DNA of 64,000 nt from Mesorhizobium sp. M4B.F.Ca.ET.058.02.1.1 (GTDB taxonomy: Bacteria > Pseudomonadota > Alphaproteobacteria > Rhizobiales > Rhizobiaceae). Position 1 is the stretch's first letter. Every line of letters starts with the position of its first letter. Where the stretch lies: positions 1,612,001-1,676,000 of the forward strand of contig NZ_CP034450.1 in assembly GCF_003952505.1 (NCBI RefSeq), in the 5' to 3' direction. The notes beneath the pieces were generated by a model. The model saw nothing but the letters and a program-made list of their open reading frames with translations. It was not told where the DNA came from and made no database searches. The position numbers and the translations under genes were made by a program. This document shows, piece by piece, positions 1-10,835 of this stretch.

Positions 1-186
1 GCTCATCGCGGCTTTCGCCAGCAGCGTGCGGCCGAACACGGCATGGCTGGTGCGGCGGGTGACGCCGCGCCTCAGCTCGGCATGGCGGCGCTCGACCTCG
101 CGCGCGGCCAGCCTCAGCGGAAAGGCGGCCAGCGCGCCGACGACGCCATACACGGCGCCGGGGACGATGACTGACCCTGCCGTCAC
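1..186 (-). CDS. Hypothetical small protein, cut by window edge
   Basis: An open minus-strand frame of 62 codons runs to the window edge without a stop. It would start with GTG, and that codon overlaps the TGA stop of the upstream ku gene (GTGA), which suggests translational coupling. The N-terminus has a Gly/Val/Ala-rich hydrophobic stretch (VPGAVYGVVGALAAF) that could be one membrane helix, followed by a basic segment. I do not recognise the family. The support is the coupled start and the uninterrupted frame in ku-like codon use. Confidence 0.45.
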   Translation of the reverse strand, partial: MTAGSVIVPGAVYGVVGALAAFPLRLAAREVERRHAELRRGVTRRTSHAVFGRTLLAKAAMS

Positions 187-1091
187 TTCTTGCTCTTGCC
201 GACGGCCTTCAACAGGTTCGCCTTCAGCGGATTTTCGGGCGCGCCGCCGGCAGCCGCCTTCTTGGCTGGCTTGGCCGGCGCCTCGTCGGCCTTGCTCTTC
301 GACTTGGCTGGCGGCTTGGCCGACTGCGACAGGCTCGCCTTCAGCGCATCCATCAGATTGATGACGTTGCCGCGCTCGGGCGCGGCCGCAATGATCGGCT
401 TGTGGCCCTTCAGCTTCTCGCGGATCATCGCCATCAGCGCCACCTCGTAGCGATCCTCGTAGTTCTTCGGATCGAAGGCGGTTTCCTTCTGCTTGATCAG
501 CGCCTCGGCGAGCTGCAGCATTTCCGGGTCCGGCTTGCCGGCCGGAATGTTGCCGAAATATTCAGCCGTGCCGCGCACTTCGTTGGGATTCCTCAAGGTG
601 CAGACGAACATGCCGTTCTCGCGCGCGCCGATCGTCACCACGCGCTCGCGGCTGGAGAGCACGAGCCTGGCGATCGCCAACTTGCCGGATTTGCGCATCG
701 CCTCGCGCAGCACCGCGAAAGTTTCCTCCGCCATGGCGCCGTCGGGGGCAAGGTAATAGGGTGAGTCCTGATAGATGACGTCGACCTCGCCCTCATCGAC
801 GAAGGCCTCGATGTTCATCGTGTGGTTGGATTCGATCCTGACCGCATCGAGGTCGGCGTCATCGATGATGATGTACTGCTTGTCCTCGTACTCGTAGCCC
901 TTGACCAGGTCCGAGCGCTCGACCAGCCCGAGCTCGGGATCCACGGGCTTCATATTGATGCGGTTGTGGGTCTTCTTGTGCAGCTGGTTGAATGTGATGC
1001 GTTCGCTCGCGCTGGTGGCCGGATAGAGCCGGACCGGACAGCTGACGAGGCTGAGCTTGAGGTAACCTTTCCAACTTGCCCTGGGCGCCAT
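183..1091 (-). CDS. ku: Non-homologous end-joining protein Ku
   Basis: Bacterial Ku forms a homodimeric ring that threads onto DNA ends and recruits LigD for end joining. The 302-residue protein has the usual length. It begins with the family signature (MAPRASWKGYLKLSLVSCPV), carries the Ku core with the conserved region around residues 35-60 (HKKTHNRI, then a KGYEYEDKQY segment), and ends in a Lys/Ala/Pro-rich tail from about residue 250, typical of the DNA-binding extension of bacterial Ku. A ligD remnant lies about 280 bp upstream on the same strand, the usual ku-ligD neighbourhood. A small ORF overlaps its stop. Confidence 0.95.
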   Translation of the reverse strand: MAPRASWKGYLKLSLVSCPVRLYPATSASERITFNQLHKKTHNRINMKPVDPELGLVERSDLVKGYEYEDKQYIIIDDADLDAVRIESNHTMNIEAFVDEGEVDVIYQDSPYYLAPDGAMAEETFAVLREAMRKSGKLAIARLVLSSRERVVTIGARENGMFVCTLRNPNEVRGTAEYFGNIPAGKPDPEMLQLAEALIKQKETAFDPKNYEDRYEVALMAMIREKLKGHKPIIAAAPERGNVINLMDALKASLSQSAKPPAKSKSKADEAPAKPAKKAAAGGAPENPLKANLLKAVGKSKK

Positions 1092-1327
1092 GATGAACTC
1101 CTACGCGGCCATGCACTGACAGTTACTTGCAGCGCTCCCGCTCAAGGACGGTTGGCGCCGTGGAAATCCTACACCGACCCTTGATGGTACTGCCGAATTC
1201 CTGACGAAGTGTTTTCTGGGGCGGGTTTGGTGGGAGAATAGTTCAAATTGTAGCAAGCGTCGATGGAGATGGGGTTGAGACGCTGGCGGGACGCTGACGA
1301 TTGGCCGGAGGCCTCGATGCTTCGTCA

Positions 1328-1373
1328 TCCTAGGGCGGAGCAAGGAGCGAAGCGACGCGCGCAGACCCTAGGA
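1328..1373. repeat. Interspersed rhizobial-type palindromic repeat
   Basis: TCCTAGGG (1328-1335) and CCCTAGGA (1366-1373) form an 8-bp perfect inverted repeat around a sequence rich in GGAGC and GCGAAGCGACGC units. The stop codon of the ligD/GIY-YIG chimera lies inside the right arm. The layout suggests a short interspersed palindromic element associated with the GIY-YIG remnant. That association is an inference from position. Confidence 0.5.
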
Positions 1374-2273
1374 TCCATGCCGGAACGTGCGAGCGCCGCA
1401 ACGGTGCAAAACAAAGAGCTCGAACCATTCCGGATTGGTCTTCTCGATCAAGTCGACCTTCCACTGACGTGGCCAGCGCTTCAACGACTTTTCGCGCTGG
1501 ATGGCGCCGTCGAATTTTATCTCGTGCAGCCAGAGTTGACCGGTGTGCTCCGCGGGATCATTGCCGCCCGGCGGCTTCGGAACCTGTGTGGCAAGCTGTG
1601 GCTCGATGCGGCCAGATGGCGGCGCTTTGACAGCACCGGGCAACGCGTCGGGCTTGAAGGAGCCGGGTTTCGGCGGCAGGCGCTCGCGCTTCTTCGGCGG
1701 CGCCACCAGTTCCTCGATGCGGCGGCCGGTTTTCACGCTCTCCGGCCGTTGGCTGAGGATGTCGCGGCTGGTGTCCGAAGCGAGGTCGCGCTCCTTGAAC
1801 AGGAGCCAGTTCTTCTTTGCCTCGTCCTCGCCGGGCTTCGGCTTCAGCCGCGTCAACATCCAGCCGCCATTCAGCTTCTGGCCGGCCAGCCGGAACTTGA
1901 AGGCGCCGGTTCTCAGGCTTTTCTCGACGTCGTCCATCGGCGCCCAGGTGCCGGTGTCCCAGACGATCATCGGCCCGCCGCCATATTCGCCCTCGGGGAT
2001 GACGCCCTCGAAGTCGATATATTCGACCGGATGGTCCTCGGTCTCGACCGCCAGCCTTTTGTCGGCCGGGTTGAGCGAAGGCCCGCGCGGCACCGCCCAG
2101 CTCTTCAGCACGCCGCCGACCTCGAGCCGCAGATCGTAGTGGTCGGCGGTGGCGTGGTGCTTGTGGACGACGAAGCGGTTGCCCTCACTGCTCGCAAGCC
2201 CGCCCGCGGGTTCCGGCGTGCGGGAGAATTCGCGCTTGGCGCGGTAGGGTTTGAGTTTGGAGGGAGGCGGCAT
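1368..2273 (-). pseudogene. ligD: Truncated ligD: 3'-phosphoesterase domain fused to a GIY-YIG nuclease tail
   Basis: Residues 1-160 are a typical LigD 3'-phosphoesterase (PE) domain: HKHHATADHYDLRLE, SWAVPRGPS, then IPEGEYGGGPMIVWDTG. PE trims 3' ends before joining. A linker leads to the start of the ligase domain at LWLHEIKFDG, which holds the adenylation lysine, and homology stops there. From about position 1508 the frame continues as AIQREKSLKRWPRQWKVDLI and NPEWFEL, the conserved C-terminus of single-domain GIY-YIG nucleases. The ligase and polymerase domains are missing, so this locus cannot make a working LigD. PE activity might survive. Deletion or recombination at the GACGGC junction is the likely cause. 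Confidence 0.85.
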
Positions 2274-2327
2274 CGGTCAGGCGCCAAGGCGCAGAGCGGA
2301 CAATGGCAAAGGCCGCGTTCCTTCGCG

Positions 2328-2480
2328 CCCCCCTCTGTCCTGCCGGACATCTCCCCCACTTGGGGGAGATTGGCAGTTCGAGCGCCGGTGCTCCCCTTGT
2401 AACGTCGGCGATTGGCGAAAGCGGCAACTGCATCTGATCTCCCCCCTTGAGGGGGAGATGGCCGGCAGGCCAGAGGGGGG
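2328..2480. repeat. Long inverted repeat, rhizobial intergenic element
   Basis: Left arm 2328-2370 and right arm 2436-2480 are near-perfect reverse complements built on CCTCTGTCCTGCCGG and CATCTCCCCC/GGGGGAGAT modules, separated by about 65 bp. The same modules recur at 17447-17525, 18437-18514 and 63691-63839. This is the RIME-like class of palindromic repeats seen between genes in rhizobia. No gene is seen in the 246-bp gap it occupies. Confidence 0.7.
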
Positions 2481-2519
2481 TGCTGTCCCGCCAGCCTTGC
2501 CATGATCATCCGTGAAAAC

Positions 2520-2744
2520 TCAATCGTCGGCGGCCGGCGTGAGCTCGAGCTCAGCCGGGGTCAGCCCTTGCCTGAGCTGGCTCAGCCGGAACTCGTCGAC
2601 CCAATAGGCCTCGCCGTCGACCAGCACGCGCGCGCTGTATGTGCCGCCGGAGAAGCTCTGCGCGGTGACATAGACCTTGTGGCGCTCGAGCGCCTTCTTC
2701 ACCGCGGCGCGGCGGGAATTTTCTCTGGCGGCGGAACTGGCCAT
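2520..2744 (-). CDS. Conserved-looking small hypothetical protein
   Basis: A protein of about 74 residues when started at MASSAARENSRR; an upstream ATG at 2789 would add 15 residues of poor quality. It has a basic N-terminus, then a compact segment (KVYVTAQSFSGGTYSARVLVDGEAYWVDEF), and an acidic C-terminus ending PAADD. No family is recognised. It sits between the ligD relic and groEL on the same strand. Confidence 0.55.
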   Translation of the reverse strand: MASSAARENSRRAAVKKALERHKVYVTAQSFSGGTYSARVLVDGEAYWVDEFRLSQLRQGLTPAELELTPAADD

Positions 2745-2854
2745 GGCCTCACTCGAAACACGCTGCCGCAGGGATAGCGGCAGCCCCAAGGATGGCGGAG
2801 AGCGGCGGGGGAGTCAATTTGGGGAATGCCTCCCCTCTCCCGCCAGCGGAGCCC

Positions 2855-4524
<1,670 letters not shown>

Positions 4525-4534
4525 ACGCTTATCG

Positions 4535-4562
4535 AACTAGTCGGGCACCAATGGGTTTCAAG
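4535..4562 (-). promoter_or_regulatory. Candidate RpoH-type promoter for groEL
   Basis: On the minus strand CTTGAA (4557-4562) is followed, 16 bases after that hexamer, by CTAGTT (4535-4540), about 50 bases upstream of the groEL ATG. The CTTG-type -35 box fits alphaproteobacterial heat-shock sigma factor promoters. The -10 box is only a partial match, so this is an inference. Confidence 0.35.
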
Positions 4563-4805
4563 GGCGGCAGCCGAGAATCTTTCAATCTGCCGGTACTGCA
4601 ACGCCCTGTAATCACGATGTTATTCAGGATCGCGCAAGCGCAGGACGGTCGGTCCCGAGGGCGGAGAGAGCTTGTGCGGCGCAGCATCGGAACAGTTCGC
4701 CGCGTCCACCCGTTCGGAAGGGGCCAGCGGCGCTGGCGAGCGGCCTTGCCAGGTGGGCGCTTGGGCTGCAGTAGTTGGCGTGCGCCGCGCCGGCGACAGA
4801 GGACG

Positions 4806-5309
4806 ATGGAAATGGTCCAGATCAGGGCAATGACGAAAGGCGACCTGGCTGCAGTGTCGCAGTTGCTCGGCCAATCCTGGCGGCGGACCTATTCGCCGAT
4901 CATGGGCGCGGAGACCACGGCGCGGCTTTCCGACGACAAGCACGCGCCGGACAAGCTGGCGGCGGAACTTGCAGACGACGACAAGATGTCCTTCGTCGCC
5001 GAGCGGCCCGACGGGTCGATCGCCGGCTACGCCATGGCGGCGATGGATGATCGCGGCGACGTCATGCTCGACCGCCTGCATATCGAACCGGAAGAGTACG
5101 GCAGCGGGCTGGCGACCGACCTCTTGCACGCCGTGCTCGCCGCCCATGCCGGCATCGCCTCGATCGCGCTCGAAGTGATCGAGGGCAACGACCGGGCGAT
5201 CGCCTTCTATCGCAAGCACGGTTTCGAGGTGGTCGAGCGGCGACCCGCCGCGCACGGGGTCGGCGGCCATGCCTCGCTGATCATGCGCAGGCCGCTGCCG
5301 AGGGCGTGA
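4806..5309 (+). CDS. GNAT family N-acetyltransferase
   Basis: A 167-residue protein with the GNAT fold: an N-terminal RAMTKGDLAAVSQLLGQSW segment, beta strands around FVAERPDGSIAGYAM, a variant acetyl-CoA loop EEYGSGLATDLLHAV (usually Q/RxxGxG/A), and the C-terminal NDRAIAFYRKHGFEVVER motif typical of the family. The substrate cannot be told from sequence. The frame is open upstream into groEL, but homology begins at the ATG at 4806. It is divergent from groEL. Confidence 0.85.
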   Translation: MEMVQIRAMTKGDLAAVSQLLGQSWRRTYSPIMGAETTARLSDDKHAPDKLAAELADDDKMSFVAERPDGSIAGYAMAAMDDRGDVMLDRLHIEPEEYGSGLATDLLHAVLAAHAGIASIALEVIEGNDRAIAFYRKHGFEVVERRPAAHGVGGHASLIMRRPLPRA

Positions 5310-5461
5310 GGCCCGGCGGGCATTGCCAGCGCGGCGGTGCGGGTGGTTCCTGTAGCGGCCGTCCGGAGTCCTTCGGCCGGAACCACCCGCCCGCCTCGCG
5401 TCCCTCCCAAGACAATCGCAGACTACGATCCTTGCCGTCGGGTAGTGTCTCAGTTTGAAAT

Positions 5462-5825
5462 TCAGAGCTTGTATTCGAATTCCCATAGCCCGACCCGCGA
5501 AAGCTCACAGGCTATCTCATTCCAGCTATTGCCCTTAGCCGAAGCGCATCGAGCGATGAGAAATTTTTCCAGTTGAAGGTGATCGAACGTCCGCATGAAA
5601 ATTACGCCTTCACCAGAAAAGGCCGCTTCTGTGTGGGACCGAAGAAACCATGCCGGCGAACACACCGTGGCCGTGAAAGCATCTGAGCCTTCTTTTACCC
5701 TCTTCTCCCGCATAGAAATCAATGGTGAGCGAAAAATCAGTTGGATCAGACGGACGCCATGTAGAGAGATCGAACGCGAGCTTATCGGCGTCCACAATCC
5801 TATGACCCTTATACTCCGCTTTCAT
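5462..5825 (-). pseudogene. Imm8-like immunity protein, IS passenger, frameshifted
   Basis: Read through one frameshift near 5690-5705, this gives a protein of about 120 residues: MKAEYKGHRIVDADKL, FSLTIDFYAGEEG, then SDAFTATVCSPAWFLRSH, a VIFMRTFDHLQLEKFLIARC segment and the ending LSRVGLWEFEYKL. The C-S/T-P-x-W motif, the GxxW segment and the closing WEFE follow the pattern of Imm8-family immunity proteins, which protect cells from cognate polymorphic toxins. The ATG at 5825 overlaps the 3' end of the transposase gene. No toxin gene is nearby. The family call is from memory of the pattern. Confidence 0.6.
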
Positions 5826-6453
5826 GAAACTCGCTTTCCTGCTTCTTATAGGGACCGCGCTTGCCCGGCTTCGGCGCAACGGCGTCCATCTTCTCGCAAA
5901 GGTCTTCCATCGACCAGAGCGTCTGTAGATCGCGACCATGTGGACATGGTTGTCAAACTTCTTTGAGAAGGCATTGGTAAGGCGTGAAGCGACGGTTCGC
6001 CATGCGCATCGTGAGATTGGCGCGTTCGATATGCGATGTGCCGGGTTGCCTTCAACGCGCGTCTTGACGGCACCAGTGCAGACGACGGGGCTATAGCGGC
6101 TCTCTGGCGACTTGTTGCTTTCCGGCTCGCCAGGTGCCCATCGGTCGTGAGCTGGACGCGGTTGGCAAGGCGGTCTTTCACGTCATCCATGAAGGCCAGC
6201 GATATTCGCCGTCACGGCCGCCGACCAGCCATGACACGATGAGGTTGCTATCGCTGTCCAAAGCGGTCCAGGTCCATACGTCGCCAGCGCCTTCGACCGG
6301 CTGCTTCATGGTCGAAACGTTCTTGGCTTTCGCGGCGACAAACGACCAGATTTCATCACATTGAATACGCTTGGAGGTGACGTTGCGAACTTCGCGGTCG
6401 TGCAGATCGGCGCAGAACTTGCCGACATCGACTGTTGATCGACACATCGGCAA
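5809..6453 (-). pseudogene. IS1-family transposase remnant
   Basis: Pieces of one transposase appear in shifted frames: FCADLHDREVRNVTSKRIQC followed by DEIWSFVAAKAKNV (the catalytic DDE-type core start), GDVWTWTALDSDS, then MDDVKDRLANRVQLTTDGH, and after internal deletions a tail read as QTLWSMEDLCEKMDAV and KPGKRGPYKK ending at 5809. At least two frame changes and a missing middle make it inactive. The intact tail is also seen at 17883-18068 and 33970-34107. Confidence 0.85.
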
Positions 6454-6576
6454 CGCGCGAGATCGACCGCATCGAACTACCCCCGTAGGCGGTTCCGCCT
6501 ATGGGAGCAAACGCCGCGGGGCGCTATCGCCTAGCGATCAAATTCAAACTGAGACACTACCTGCCGTCGGCTTCCC

Positions 6577-6635
6577 TTGATCTCGATCAAGCACCTGCCT
6601 GTCCGGCTGGACGGCTTACCGCCCTGCCCTATAAT
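6577..6635 (+). promoter_or_regulatory. FNR/FixK-type box and -10 box upstream of the aldo/keto reductase
   Basis: TTGATCTCGATCAA (6577-6590) is a perfect FNR/FixK consensus (TTGAT-N4-ATCAA). A perfect TATAAT lies at 6630-6635. With a start site about 7 bases after TATAAT, the box centre would be near -59 to -61, the usual class I activator position. The insertion of the IS1 relic ends only 15 bp upstream. Confidence 0.6.
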
Positions 6636-6639
6636 TTAG

Positions 6640-7677
<1,038 letters not shown>

Positions 7678-7684
7678 GCCTGTT

Positions 7685-8713
7685 TCACGCCGAGCTGCGC
7701 AGCATCAGCTCGGCGTTGAGCAGGATGCGGGCGTCACCGCGCTTGGCCGAGGACTTTTCGTCCAGCCGCTCGAGCAGCAACTCGATCGCCAGGCGGCCGA
7801 TCTCGTTGTAGTTCTGCGCCACCGTCGTGATCGGCGGGCAGGCGTAGCGCGACAGCGGATGGTCGTCGTGCCCGGCGACCCTCAGATCGCAATCGGCGCC
7901 ATGTCCCACCTTGAGGCCGAGCTGAAAGGCGGCGCCGAGCACGCCGAAGGCGACGCGGTCGTTGGCGCACAGCACGGTCCTGGTCGGAAAGCCGCCGGCC
8001 TTCAGGATGCGCGTCGCCTCGTCAAAGCCGAACTTCTCGAAATCCCAGGAGCGCGCGTCCTCGACCGGCACGATGCGCGGCGTCATCTTGAACTGCTGCA
8101 TGGCCTCGACATAGGCCTCCTGCCTGGCCGAAGCGTTGTTGTTGACCAGCGGCATGGCGAAGTAGCAGGGCGGCTCGCCGGAGCGGCAGAGATAGTCGAC
8201 GATCAGCCTGAAACTCTGCCGGTTGTCGGTGCCGACGAAGGAGGAGGTCTCGTCCAGCGGCGAGTCGACATAGATCAGCGGGATCGAGGCGCCGAGCTCA
8301 GCGAGGATCCGGTGGTGCGAGCGCACGCCGAGCGGCGCGATGATGGCGCCCGCGATGTTCATCGAGCGGAACGTCTGGATCGCCTGGTCCTCCATCTCGG
8401 CGCGCCCGTCGGAGGACAGCACGAAAGCCAGGAAGCCGGCCTCGTTGGCGATCAATTCGATGCGGCGCGTCAGCGCCATGTAGAACGGGTCCGTCGAATT
8501 CGGGATGATGACGCCGAGGATGTTGCTGCGGCGCCGATTGAGGTTGACCGCGAACATGCTCGGCCGGAAATCGGATTTCTTCAGCGCCGCCTCGATGGCG
8601 CTGCGCGTGTTCTTCCGCACCGAATTGGGATCGTTGAAATATTTGGAGACAGTCGTGCGAGACAAGCCGACGAAGTCAGAGAAATCCTCCATCGTCCTGA
8701 TCGTCTTTGCCAT
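7685..8713 (-). CDS. LacI-family transcriptional regulator
   Basis: A 342-residue regulator with an N-terminal helix-turn-helix (MEDFSDFVGLSRTTVSKYFN, then a NRRRSNILGVIIPN hinge) and a periplasmic-binding-protein-like sugar domain (LIYVDSPLDET, RVAGHDDHPLSRYACPPIT). It lies at the 3' end of the polyol gene set on the same strand and probably represses it. The direct repeats at 12190-12211 and 12334-12355 are the candidate operators. The effector is likely a polyol or ketose. Confidence 0.92.
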   Translation of the reverse strand: MAKTIRTMEDFSDFVGLSRTTVSKYFNDPNSVRKNTRSAIEAALKKSDFRPSMFAVNLNRRRSNILGVIIPNSTDPFYMALTRRIELIANEAGFLAFVLSSDGRAEMEDQAIQTFRSMNIAGAIIAPLGVRSHHRILAELGASIPLIYVDSPLDETSSFVGTDNRQSFRLIVDYLCRSGEPPCYFAMPLVNNNASARQEAYVEAMQQFKMTPRIVPVEDARSWDFEKFGFDEATRILKAGGFPTRTVLCANDRVAFGVLGAAFQLGLKVGHGADCDLRVAGHDDHPLSRYACPPITTVAQNYNEIGRLAIELLLERLDEKSSAKRGDARILLNAELMLRSSA

Positions 8714-8836
8714 TCACAGGCCCCTGTTCGACCCTTCCCGTCACTCTCTACGTGAGTCACCATCTTGCGCAAAGCTGCAACGCTTCGACCGTGCCAGGCG
8801 AGTTTCCGGGTCGATGGGAGTGCCGCGCGTTTTCAC

Positions 8837-9850
8837 TCATATATCCGCCGAAAACTGCACCTTCATCGTCGCCGGATCGCCACCGCTCTTGGCGAAGAAG
8901 GGCAAAAGTTCCGCAAGCGGCAACCGGTGGCTCACCAACCGTGCCATGGTGCCGTCGTCGCGCCTCAGAATGTCGAGCGCTTGCGGGATGTTGCGGTTCA
9001 ACGAATGCGAACCGGCCAGCCTGATCTGGCGGCGGAAGATCTCGAACGGCGCGACCGAGATCCTGGCGTCGGGCGCGCAGATGCCGAAGACGAGCGCAGT
9101 GCCGCCATCGGCTGTGAAGCCGATCATGCCTTCGACCACCCTGGCAACGCCGGTGGCGTCGGCAACGAAATCGAAGCCTTTCGTCCTTGCCACCAGCGCC
9201 TGCGATCCGGACAGCAGCGGCACCAGCCCGAGCGCCTCGGCGAAGGCAAGCCGCTGCTCGCTGATGTCGGCAACCGCGACGCTCGCCACCCCCCTCGCCT
9301 TCAGCGACAGCGCAAGCAGCAGGCCGATCGGGCCGGCGCCGAAGACCAGCGCGGTGCCGGGCACGCGTGCGCCTGGCTCGATGCCGGCCGCGCTGAGACC
9401 GTTCAGCACGCAGGCGAGCGGCTCGGCGAGCGCGGCGGTAGCGAAAGCGAGATCGCCGATGTCATGCAGATGATCGACGCCGACGAGGCTGAATTCGGCG
9501 AAGCCGCCGTTGGCGGTCACGCCGTAGGCTTTGAGCGAGGCGCACAGATTGGTGAGGCCCTTGCGGCAGGCGGCGCAGTGTCCGCAGGCAATGTTGGGAT
9601 CGATGGCGACGCGGTCGCCGGGCTTCACGGTCGTCACGTCGGCAGCGACAGCCTCGACCGTGCCGGCATATTCATGGCCGGGAACCAGCGGGAACGCGCC
9701 TTCGCCATAGCGGCCTTGCAGGACCTCGATGTCGGTGTGGCAGAGCCCGGCGGCGCGGACCCTGACCAGAGCGTGCCCCGGTGCGATCTCCGGCATGTCC
9801 AGCTCCGCCATGCCGGCAACGCCCGCGGCGGCAAATCGGATGGCTTTCAT
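8837..9850 (-). CDS. Zinc-dependent polyol dehydrogenase, candidate D-altritol 5-dehydrogenase
   Basis: A 337-residue medium-chain dehydrogenase (PF08240/PF00107). Catalytic zinc ligands are visible in GLCHTDIEV and PGHEYAGTVEAV, the four structural-zinc cysteines in CGHCAACRKGLTNLC, and the nucleotide loop in VFGAGPIGLLLAL. In Agrobacterium a PF00107 enzyme in an equivalent cluster with PF00294 kinase and PF08013 protein oxidises D-altritol to D-tagatose. The neighbours here (SDR, solute-binding protein, kinase, PF08013 protein) match that pathway. L-iditol or sorbitol specificity is the main alternative. Confidence 0.85.
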   Translation of the reverse strand: MKAIRFAAAGVAGMAELDMPEIAPGHALVRVRAAGLCHTDIEVLQGRYGEGAFPLVPGHEYAGTVEAVAADVTTVKPGDRVAIDPNIACGHCAACRKGLTNLCASLKAYGVTANGGFAEFSLVGVDHLHDIGDLAFATAALAEPLACVLNGLSAAGIEPGARVPGTALVFGAGPIGLLLALSLKARGVASVAVADISEQRLAFAEALGLVPLLSGSQALVARTKGFDFVADATGVARVVEGMIGFTADGGTALVFGICAPDARISVAPFEIFRRQIRLAGSHSLNRNIPQALDILRRDDGTMARLVSHRLPLAELLPFFAKSGGDPATMKVQFSADI

Positions 9851-9874
9851 GTCATTCTCCGTGCGGGCAACGCC

Positions 9875-10645
9875 TCAGCTCATCCAGTTGCCGCCGTCGA
9901 CATTGTAGGTCTGGGCGAGGATGTAATCACTGTCGGACGAGGCGAGGAAGACGGCGAGCCCGGCAATGTCCTCCGGCCGCGCGAAGCGCCCGATCGGCAC
10001 GGACTTCGCCACCGCCGCCTTCTTCTCGCCAGGCTTCAGGCCCTCCCAGCGGGCGAAATGGGCGTCGACGACGTCCCAATGCTCGCCGTCGACGACGCCG
10101 GGCGCGATCGCGTTGACGTTGATGCCGTGCTTGACCAGCGCCAGTGCTGCCGACTGCGTGGCCGAGATGATCGCCGCCTTGGAGGCGCAATAGAGCGTCA
10201 CCAGCGCCTCGCCGCGGCGGCCGGCCTGGCTCGCCATGTTGATGATCTTGCCGCCACGGCCGCGCGCGATCATCAGATTGGCCACCGCCTTCATCATGAA
10301 CAGCGGCCCCTTGAGGTTGATGCCGAAGACCTTCTCGTAGCTCGCCTCGGTGATGTCGGTGATCGGCGCCATGTCAAAGATGGCGGCGTTGTTGACGAGG
10401 ATGTCGATGCCGCCGAACTCGCGGTCGACCTCGGCGGCAACGCTCTCGATCGCGGCGAGATCGCTGACGTCGAGCTTCTTCGCGCTGGCCGCCGGACCGG
10501 TCGCGGCAGCCGCCTGCGTCGCGCGTTCGAAGTCGATGTCGGCGATCACCACTTTTGCGCCCTCGCGGGCATAGGCCTGAGCGAAGCCGAGGCCGATGCC
10601 GCGCGCGCCGCCGGTGATGAGGGCAGTCCTGTTGTTCAGTTTCAT
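9875..10645 (-). CDS. SDR-family polyol dehydrogenase, candidate galactitol 2-dehydrogenase
   Basis: A 256-residue short-chain dehydrogenase starting at MKLNNRTALITGGARGIGLG (Rossmann TGGARGIG motif). NNAAIF, a catalytic Ser in INMASQAG and YCASKAA (YxxxK) are all intact, and it ends VDGGNWMS. It resembles sorbitol/galactitol dehydrogenases of the SmoS/PolS type, which oxidise a hexitol to a ketose with NAD. The chosen ATG at 10645 is where homology starts; the longer frame from 10720 adds an unlikely N-terminus. It lies 25 bp upstream of the zinc dehydrogenase in one transcription unit. Confidence 0.9.
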   Translation of the reverse strand: MKLNNRTALITGGARGIGLGFAQAYAREGAKVVIADIDFERATQAAAATGPAASAKKLDVSDLAAIESVAAEVDREFGGIDILVNNAAIFDMAPITDITEASYEKVFGINLKGPLFMMKAVANLMIARGRGGKIINMASQAGRRGEALVTLYCASKAAIISATQSAALALVKHGINVNAIAPGVVDGEHWDVVDAHFARWEGLKPGEKKAAVAKSVPIGRFARPEDIAGLAVFLASSDSDYILAQTYNVDGGNWMS

Positions 10646-10716
10646 GTCCAACTTTCCAAAATTCGACAACGATTTCCGGGCGGCCGCGAAAGCTTGCCTG
10701 TCAGCCGGCGCGGAAC

Positions 10717-10750
10717 GCACGGACCCGCTTTGCCCTTGCGGGATCCGTGC
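10717..10750 (-). terminator. Hairpin between binding-protein and dehydrogenase genes
   Basis: GCACGGA+CCCGC (10717-10728) pairs with GCGGG+TCCGTGC (10738-10750) with one bulged A, giving a 12-bp stem and a 9-nt loop. No T-run follows. It may attenuate or stabilise the mRNA so that the binding protein is made in excess. Confidence 0.45.
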
Positions 10751-10794
10751 ATCCTCCGGGCCCGCTGCAACGGGAGGTCTGGGCAGGCCGGATC

Positions 10795-10824
10795 GCCAGG
10801 GGCGGCACGCTTTGCGCCCCTGGC
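10795..10824 (-). terminator. Hairpin just after the solute-binding-protein stop
   Basis: GCCAGGGGCG (10795-10804) and CGCCCCTGGC (10815-10824) form a perfect 10-bp stem with a 10-nt loop, 11 bases past the stop codon of the binding-protein gene. Lacking a T-run, it is more likely a partial terminator or 3'-end stabiliser. Such stems are common after the first gene of binding-protein operons. Confidence 0.5.
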
Positions 10825-10835
10825 TTGTTAGGGTG

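Larger units (their letters stand above)
5441..6561. mobile_element. Degenerate IS1-family element with passenger gene (copy 1)
   Basis: Terminal inverted repeats GGTAGTGTCTCAGTTTGAA (left) and its complement (right) bound a 1121-bp unit flanked by 8-bp direct repeats TGCCGTCG (5433-5440 and 6562-6569), the target duplication size of IS1-family elements. Inside, on the minus strand, are a broken IS1-type transposase and, overlapping its 3' end, an Imm8-like passenger gene whose stop codon abuts the left terminal repeat. The same termini bound a second element at 17837-18373. Confidence 0.88.

Noticed and set aside
8765..10831. 688-codon plus-strand ORF across the dehydrogenase genes
   Set aside because: It covers two genes with clear SDR and zinc-dehydrogenase motifs on the other strand and has an Arg/His-rich shadow composition.
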